Assembly: GCA_002726335.1 (NCBI GenBank)
Contig: PBSR01000101.1
Location: forward strand, 1-10,216
Source of the DNA: Gemmatimonadaceae bacterium
GTDB taxonomy: Bacteria; Latescibacterota; UBA2968; UBA8231
Direction of reading: 5' to 3'
Length of the DNA stretch: 10,216 bases
This document shows positions 6,014-10,216 of this stretch, piece by piece (the first letter of the stretch is position 1; each line of letters begins with the position of its first letter). The translations under genes were made by a program, and so were the position numbers. Under the pieces are notes generated by a model. The model was given only the letters and a program-made list of their open reading frames with translations, was not told the DNA's origin and searched no databases.

Positions 6014-6976
6014 TTGACCGCAACTCGATCGCGATTCATCGCTCCCGTCGCCGCCGCCCTGATCGGTCTGCTGCTCGGCTTGGCGTTCCTGCTGCCGGGC
6101 CTCTCCGCCGCCACCGCGCAGTACAGCCTGGCCACCCAATGGGGCCGCACTGGCTCCGGCGACGACCAGTTCCTGCGCATCGGTGGTATCGACGTTGATG
6201 CCGGCGGCAACGTCTACGCCGTCGATACGGTCAGCGGCCGGATTCAAAAGTTCACCGCCGCCGGCGCCTTCGTGGCCGCCTGGGGTGCGCAGGGAACCGG
6301 CGATGGCCAGTTCGTCGGCCTCCAGGATGTCGCGGTTGATTTTGCCGGGAACATCTACGGCCTCGACCTGGCCGGCAATCAAGTCCAGCGGTTCGCCCCG
6401 GACGGCTCCTTCGTCACTTCCTGGGAAGTCATCGGCGCCACCGAGGTTATTTCTCACTCGATCCCGTTCGGCGGGGTCGCCACCGATTCCAGCGGCGATG
6501 TCTACGTCGCCAGCAGCGCCCATGGGGGAGTGCTGGTCTTCGACGGCGCCGGGAACCGCAAGCGCACCATGGATGTCGCCAGCGGGGCATCGCTCAACAT
6601 CCCCACCGGGGTGGACGTCAACGCCGATGGCGTCACCTACGTCTTCGACACCTTCAATCGCCGCGTCCAGCTTTACGACGCCGCCGGCCTCGCCCTGGCC
6701 CCGATCTACGGCGCCGACACCCCGGACACCGTGTTCCGCTCGCTCGCCCGCGGCGATGTCGAAGTCGATGCCGCCGGCAAGTTGTACGTCGCGGACTTCG
6801 CCACTGGTCGCATCCACCGTTTCGCGGCTGACGGTACGTTTGAGTACTCGTTCGTGGTCCGCGACTCGGCCGGGCGGATGGTCCTGCCCGGCGGTATCGC
6901 CATCGACGCCGCCGGAGCCATCTACATCGCCGGCTACTACGCCAACGTCGTCCTAAAGTTCACCCCGATCGGCTAG
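6014..6976 (+). CDS. Secreted NHL-repeat beta-propeller protein
   Basis: The 320-residue product begins with an N-terminal signal peptide: basic residues at 5-7, a hydrophobic core at about 8-31, and an ATA-Q cleavage site near 35/36. The rest is six NHL-type repeats, each with a G-(I/V)-x-V-D-x-x-G-x-(I/V)-Y core followed by a (V/I)-x-x-F strand, for example GGIDVDAGGNVYAVD, DVAVDFAGNIYGLD, GVDVNADGVTYVFD and GGIAIDAAGAIYIAG. Six blades are enough for a closed propeller, so the protein looks like a stand-alone extracytoplasmic propeller that could bind protein, sugar or another ligand; no catalytic motif is evident. The TTG start overlaps the TGA of the HD-GYP frame (TTGA, 6014-6017), suggesting they were once coupled. 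Its TAG stop at 6974-6976 shares bases with the stop of the convergent amidase gene. The substrate or partner is unknown. Confidence 0.85.
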   Translation: MTATRSRFIAPVAAALIGLLLGLAFLLPGLSAATAQYSLATQWGRTGSGDDQFLRIGGIDVDAGGNVYAVDTVSGRIQKFTAAGAFVAAWGAQGTGDGQFVGLQDVAVDFAGNIYGLDLAGNQVQRFAPDGSFVTSWEVIGATEVISHSIPFGGVATDSSGDVYVASSAHGGVLVFDGAGNRKRTMDVASGASLNIPTGVDVNADGVTYVFDTFNRRVQLYDAAGLALAPIYGADTPDTVFRSLARGDVEVDAAGKLYVADFATGRIHRFAADGTFEYSFVVRDSAGRMVLPGGIAIDAAGAIYIAGYYANVVLKFTPIG

Positions 6977-7938
6977 CACAGCAGGCTCTTCGGCAGCTTC
7001 GCCACCACGGTGTAAAGCGGGTCCACCACGTTGCCCACCCGCACCAGTCCCGCCTGGGACTGCAGCTGGAAGGCCTCCCAGCGGTCGAAGCCGTACTCGG
7101 CCTCCAGCCAGTTCACCATCGCCACCTTGGCGATCCGCACCGCGTCCACCAGCGGCCGGGTGTTCGCCACCGTCATGATGTAGTCGTCGTTCTCCAGGCG
7201 TGGCCAGTCGATCGCCTTGTCCTTCACCAGGTCGATCGTCAGCGTCGTGCGGGTAGGCGTCTCCAGCGCCGAGCCACAGTCTTCCCCGTCGCCCTGCGCC
7301 CCGTGACCGTCGCCGAACATCAGCAGCGCTCCCCGGCGAAACACCGGCAGGTAGACCGTCGTCCCGGCCGCCGTCTCCACGCAGTCCATGTTGCCGCCGT
7401 GGTGATATGGCGTCATCGTGCTGACTACTTCGCCGTTGCGCGGGCACACCCCGATGCAGCCCAGGAACGGATGCGTCGGGATCGTCACCCGCTTTCCGCT
7501 CGCCGGCAGATCCAGCGTCGCCGTGCTGAAGTCGGCGCTGTATTCCCAGCGAAACTCCCGGTATGGCAGCGGCTCGCTTAGCCCCGTCGGGCCGTGCACC
7601 CGGCTCTCGATTCCCAGGATGCCCATCCCCGGGTTGTGGCGCGACCAGCCCCACTCGCGGGTCAGTTCAATCTCGTCGATCCTTACCGCCAGCATGTCAC
7701 CCGGCTCGGCGCCGTTCACGTACACCGGCCCGGTCTGCGGGTTGGACAGCTTCAAATCGGTCTCCGGGTCCTGCTGGAACATTTCCGGCGGCGGCTTATC
7801 GCCCCGTTCGTCCAGCCCCCCGGCATCCAGCGTCCGGGCCCGGACCGAGTCGCCCGGATCCACCCGAATCGCCGGCTCGTGGGGGCCGTAGTTCACGTAG
7901 TAGGTGGACGACTCGAATTCGTGTAGCGTGCCGCTCAT
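6973..7938 (-). CDS. Acetamidase/formamidase family amidohydrolase
   Basis: The 321-residue product matches the FmdA/AmdA family, cytosolic enzymes that hydrolyse short aliphatic amides such as formamide or acetamide to ammonia and the acid. Visible signatures are GPHEPAIRVDPGD (18-30), VNGAEPGDMLAVRI (74-87), THPFLGCIGVCP (155-166), HHGGNMDC (179-186) and FGDGHGAQGDGEDCGSALE (208-226), the last being the most characteristic segment. The length is normal. I chose ATG at 7938 because the product then starts just before the first conserved block and GAG lies about 7 nt upstream; an in-frame ATG at 7956 adds six residues. The gene lies downstream of the metallo-beta-lactamase gene on the same strand, about 76 nt away with a hairpin between them. 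The protein ends in Cys directly before TAG. The true substrate cannot be told from sequence, since many members are uncharacterised. Confidence 0.9.
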   Translation of the reverse strand: MSGTLHEFESSTYYVNYGPHEPAIRVDPGDSVRARTLDAGGLDERGDKPPPEMFQQDPETDLKLSNPQTGPVYVNGAEPGDMLAVRIDEIELTREWGWSRHNPGMGILGIESRVHGPTGLSEPLPYREFRWEYSADFSTATLDLPASGKRVTIPTHPFLGCIGVCPRNGEVVSTMTPYHHGGNMDCVETAAGTTVYLPVFRRGALLMFGDGHGAQGDGEDCGSALETPTRTTLTIDLVKDKAIDWPRLENDDYIMTVANTRPLVDAVRIAKVAMVNWLEAEYGFDRWEAFQLQSQAGLVRVGNVVDPLYTVVAKLPKSLLC

Positions 7939-7992
7939 TGCCGATCTCGCTTTCATATCACCGGGTCGCTCCCCGGATCGCTGCTTTGCCGG

Positions 7993-8009
7993 GCCGCCGC
8001 TTCGGCGGC
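7993..8009 (-). terminator. GC hairpin between the metallo-beta-lactamase and amidase genes
   Basis: A perfect 7-bp inverted repeat (GCCGCCG / CGGCGGC with a 3-nt loop) starts a few bases after the metallo-beta-lactamase stop on the minus strand. There is no run of U after it, so it is not a classical intrinsic terminator. It could cause partial termination, pausing or mRNA-end stabilisation between the two genes. A second, smaller stem (CCGGG at 7961-7965 with CCCGG at 7972-7976) lies just upstream of the amidase start region. Confidence 0.35.
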
Positions 8010-8014
8010 TCCAG

Positions 8015-9862
8015 CTAGTTTTCCCGGCTCTCCGCCGTCTTCGGCTCCAGAACATCGACCAGCCCCTCTGCCTCCAACCCGAAGCGGCGCTCGCCGACCG
8101 TCACGTCCAGGCAATAGGGGACGCGTCGCGCCGGCTCCTGCCCCTCAGGGACCCGCACCTTCAGCATGCTCATCACCGCCGCCCGCGCCGCCACCTCGAT
8201 CTCAATCGCGTCCGGGTCGGCCGTCCAGCTGTCGGGTAGATCCGGCCTCAGCACAAAGGTCCGCGCCTCGTCGGCGTGATTCCGCAACGTTATCTCCAGG
8301 TCCACCGTTTCGCCGGCGACCACCCGGGTCCAGTACGGCCGGATGCCCACGAAGCGGGGATCGATCGCGAAGCCGGTCGAATCCTCATCTTCGACCAGCA
8401 CCTCGAACGCCATGGTCAATTCACGGGCACGATTCAGCGGCTGTTCGAGCGCTTCCGGGCTCACCGAAATCGCCGCCGAGTGGCCCGTCAACAGCATCTG
8501 TGGCTCGTACTCGCGCAGCCGCTTGATCGCCCGCTGAAAGCCGTCCAGTTCGTAGCGGTTGCGGTACACCGGCCCGCCGATCCGCGGCCCGGTCATCGAG
8601 GTCAGAATATTGTCGCCGGTCAACGCCAGTTTCAGGCCGTCCACCCGCACGAACGTGTGCGCCGCGAAATAGGTGTGGCCCGGGGCGTGTTCGGTCTGGA
8701 AGCGAAATCCGCCCCAGTCGAACTCCTCGCCGTTGCTCAGCACCCGATCCACCCGCATCGATTCCATCGGAAGACAGGCCAGGTGATAGGCACCCGGGTT
8801 CTCCAGTATGTCGCTGAATACCTCGTGCGCCCACAGTTGGGCGCCGTACTCGCGCTGCAACCACGGGATTCCCGACACATGGTCATCGTGATAGTGACTG
8901 GGGATCACCACCTCGATCGACTTTACCCCGGCGACTTCCTTCAGCTCCTCGATGGAATGCTCCACGAACCGCCGCAGATCGCCGGCGTGATCGTGGCTGG
9001 CGTAGCCGTAGTCCAGCAGCATCGCCGCCCCATCGTCGTTCACGATCGCATAGAAGTTCGCGTCCGCCAGGGCGCTCAGCCACAAGTGTTTCGAAACCTG
9101 GCGAAAGCGCTGGTTGATCGCTAGTTCCGGCACCGAGACCGGGTCCGGCGTGTAGCTGGCCACCTGGAACAGGCGCGACAGATTTGTCACCAGCTGATCG
9201 ATGGCCGCCCCCGGGCGGCCCATCGGCGCCCCGTGCGACGGCAACAGCCGGTCGGTCCCGACCCGGCGCAGCGCATCCAGCGAGGCGATCGCTGCGTTGA
9301 TGCCGTCCGTCGCCATATACGACCACTGCAAATCGTGGACCCGCCAGATCTTCCCCGGCGCGCTGATAAGGTCACCGCTAAAGGCCACCTTCTCCCCGTC
9401 GAGGTCGCCGATCAACGTGATCGAGCCCTTCGTGTGGCCCGGTGTGGGCAGCGCCGTGAGCCCCAACCCGCGCCAGTGAAACACCTCGTAGTCGGACAGT
9501 TGCCTCTCGATCTGGACCGACTCGCGCAGGGTGTAAAAGTCCGACTGCAGGTCATAGTTCGCCAGCAGTTGCCGCTGTCGCCAGAACGTCTCGACGTCCT
9601 CGAAATAGCCGGCTTCCCTTGCCGGTACGACTATCGGGATACCGCGTTCATTCAGGATGCGGTCGCCCTGGCACTGATCCCGGTGGTGATGGGTGTGCAG
9701 CACCGCGTCCACCGTTTCGATGCCAACCTCGTTGAGGGCGTCCAGTACCGCCCCGGTCCCGAAATCGACCAGGATCGCCCGCTCCCCATCCCGCACCACG
9801 TACACGTTGCAGGTGTCCTCAAAGAGGAACAGGTTTTCGGACAGTCGCCGTAGGCCAGTCAG
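8015..9862 (-). CDS. Tandem metallo-beta-lactamase-fold hydrolase with C-terminal Ig-like domain
   Basis: The 615-residue product contains two metallo-beta-lactamase folds and a C-terminal beta-rich extension. Domain 1 (about 1-240) has THHHRDQ (His58, His60, Asp62), PTPGHTKGS (His143), SGD (Asp164) and PSHGAPM (His210). Domain 2 (about 250-480) has SHYHDDH (His323, His325, Asp327, His328), APGHT (His396), TGDN (Asp417) and TGHSA (His461). Domain 2 carries the complete HxHxDH set, while domain 1 has Gln63 where the last histidine is usual. The C-terminal part (about 510-615), with VDLEITLRNHADEARTF, resembles NEW3/Ig-like modules. The best start is CTG at 9862: AAGGAG lies 6 nt upstream and the product begins TGLRRLSENLFLFEDTCNVY, as family members do; the ATG near 10027 would overlap the upstream gene and add low-complexity residues. 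No signal peptide is seen. The substrate is unknown; glyoxalase II-like or other ester or lactone hydrolysis is possible. Confidence 0.87.
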   Translation of the reverse strand: MTGLRRLSENLFLFEDTCNVYVVRDGERAILVDFGTGAVLDALNEVGIETVDAVLHTHHHRDQCQGDRILNERGIPIVVPAREAGYFEDVETFWRQRQLLANYDLQSDFYTLRESVQIERQLSDYEVFHWRGLGLTALPTPGHTKGSITLIGDLDGEKVAFSGDLISAPGKIWRVHDLQWSYMATDGINAAIASLDALRRVGTDRLLPSHGAPMGRPGAAIDQLVTNLSRLFQVASYTPDPVSVPELAINQRFRQVSKHLWLSALADANFYAIVNDDGAAMLLDYGYASHDHAGDLRRFVEHSIEELKEVAGVKSIEVVIPSHYHDDHVSGIPWLQREYGAQLWAHEVFSDILENPGAYHLACLPMESMRVDRVLSNGEEFDWGGFRFQTEHAPGHTYFAAHTFVRVDGLKLALTGDNILTSMTGPRIGGPVYRNRYELDGFQRAIKRLREYEPQMLLTGHSAAISVSPEALEQPLNRARELTMAFEVLVEDEDSTGFAIDPRFVGIRPYWTRVVAGETVDLEITLRNHADEARTFVLRPDLPDSWTADPDAIEIEVAARAAVMSMLKVRVPEGQEPARRVPYCLDVTVGERRFGLEAEGLVDVLEPKTAESREN

Positions 9863-9868
9863 GGGGTG

Positions 9869-9874
9869 CTCCTT
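9869..9874 (-). promoter_or_regulatory. Ribosome-binding site supporting a CTG start
   Basis: On the minus strand AAGGAG is followed after 6 nt by CTG (9862-9860). No in-frame ATG or GTG lies at a suitable distance, and the protein family begins at this point. This is the main evidence for the rare CTG start of the metallo-beta-lactamase gene. Confidence 0.65.
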
Positions 9875-9989
9875 CCATCTCGGTCTCGGCCGGTGACCAG
9901 CATAACTCCAGTCAGCCCGCCGGAGCCGCTGAATCCAGACCGGAACGACCCTCTGCGAACCCCCACCGCCTCGGTTCGGTCGGCCGCGC

Positions 9990-10216
9990 TCACTCCAACG
10001 GCAATTCCACCACCGCGACCGTCGCATAGGTGGCCGCGTCCAGTACCTGAAGGGTTGCTTCGCGACGGTTCTCGCGGTAGCCCACCACTAGGAAAGGTCC
10101 GTCCGGATCGGACCACACAAAGCCGCCCGGCGTCTGCAGCGGCACCACCTCCAGCGACTCTCCCGTTGCGGGATCGGCGATCACCAGATCGGTTCCATTC
10201 GGTCCGAACAACAGCA
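9990..10216 (-). CDS. 3' end of an unidentified, possibly beta-propeller protein (partial)
   Basis: An open frame enters from the right edge and ends in TGA at 9990-9992, giving about 75 C-terminal residues. The sequence has alternating strand-like segments with DLVIADPATGESLEVV and LQVLDAATYATVAVVELPLE, which resemble blades of YncE or WD40-like propellers (a D-x-x-T/A-x-x-x-V pattern). The 5' part, including any signal peptide, lies outside the window, so family and function cannot be fixed. It is transcribed in the same direction as the metallo-beta-lactamase gene, 127 nt upstream of it. Confidence 0.65.
   Translation of the reverse strand, partial: LLFGPNGTDLVIADPATGESLEVVPLQTPGGFVWSDPDGPFLVVGYRENRREATLQVLDAATYATVAVVELPLE

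Larger units (their letters stand above)
4950..6017 (+). pseudogene. HD-GYP domain phosphohydrolase frame interrupted by four nonsense codons
   Basis: One continuous reading frame of 355 codons encodes an HD-GYP protein, the family that hydrolyses cyclic di-GMP. It contains TAG at 5091, TAA at 5223, TAG at 5226 and TAG at 5781, and no frameshift. The N-terminal part (VYLPLSL, then LKSSGIDTLFV) resembles a sensory region found ahead of many HD-GYP domains. The HD-GYP core is intact: LHDIGK (His-Asp at 5508-5513), MRQH, HHE at 5670-5678, then GQGYPDGL. After the last TAG the frame still reads PYRRRLS and GQFDLE, the family's C-terminal signature. I chose ATG at 4950 because it follows AGAGGGG and precedes the conserved block directly; ATG at 4866 is an alternative. 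The terminal TGA overlaps the TTG start of the NHL gene. A truncated product from ATG 5253 to 5783 is possible but would lack the N-terminal region and the last helices. The simplest reading is a recently inactivated gene. Confidence 0.85.

Noticed and set aside
4950..6017. Genome-wide reassignment of TAG to an amino acid explaining the HD-GYP frame
   Set aside because: TAG is the natural stop of the NHL gene (6974), the amidase gene (6973-6975, minus) and the metallo-beta-lactamase gene (8015-8017, minus), all at sensible protein ends. The HD-GYP frame also contains a TAA.
4950..6017. Selenocysteine insertion in the HD-GYP frame, given selA nearby
   Set aside because: Selenocysteine uses TGA, and the internal stops are TAG and TAA only. 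I saw no plausible in-frame TGA within homologous sequence in any gene of the window.
5810..6817. Long minus-strand open frame of 335 codons opposite the NHL gene
   Set aside because: It is a shadow of the repeats on the other strand: Asp/Gly/Ala-rich, no family motifs, and it spans parts of two plus-strand genes.
8276..9124. Long plus-strand open frame of 282 codons opposite the metallo-beta-lactamase gene
   Set aside because: The composition (His, Arg, Gln-rich) is typical of antisense translation of a high-GC gene, and the opposite strand has unmistakable MBL motifs.
9863..10027. N-terminal extension of the metallo-beta-lactamase protein to an ATG at 10027
   Set aside because: It would overlap the end of the upstream gene and consist of Arg/Gly/Trp-rich sequence unlike any family N-terminus. 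The AAGGAG site supports the later start.

Overview
The window is a GC-rich, tightly packed bacterial segment with strong G/C preference at third codon positions and several non-ATG starts. The gene set (archaeal-type phosphoglycerate mutase, SelA, paired DUF72 proteins, an HD-GYP relative with a Chloroflexota-style N-terminus, an acetamidase) suggests Chloroflexota, possibly near Thermomicrobia or Dehalococcoidia. That placement is an inference from protein style and is not proven here.

Left half, plus strand (225-6976): a run of co-directional genes. An ApgM-type phosphoglycerate mutase overlaps selA (selenocysteine synthase). selA is followed 3 nt later by a canonical DUF72 protein and then by a divergent second DUF72 protein, so these four probably form one operon. 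After a 144-nt gap, possibly with its own promoter, comes an HD-GYP reading frame with four in-frame nonsense codons and no frameshift. Its final TGA overlaps the TTG start of a secreted six-repeat NHL propeller protein.

Right half, minus strand (6973-10216): read in transcription order there is the 3' end of an unidentified propeller-like protein (cut by the window edge), then a two-domain metallo-beta-lactamase-fold protein probably starting at CTG, then an acetamidase/formamidase-family amidohydrolase. The amidase gene and the NHL gene converge and share one CTAG, each ending in TAG.

The most interesting item is the broken HD-GYP gene. Its frame, catalytic motifs and overlap with the next gene are preserved, yet four nonsense codons sit in it, at least three of them at positions where relatives seem to carry codons one substitution from a stop. 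Recent pseudogenisation is the simplest reading. TAG serves as the ordinary stop of three neighbouring genes, which argues against genome-wide reassignment. Secondary points are a SelA gene with no other selenocysteine machinery in view, a DUF72 pair in which one copy has lost key residues, and metal-ligand substitutions in both the mutase and the first metallo-beta-lactamase domain. I see no RNA genes, CRISPR arrays, insertion sequences or phage genes.
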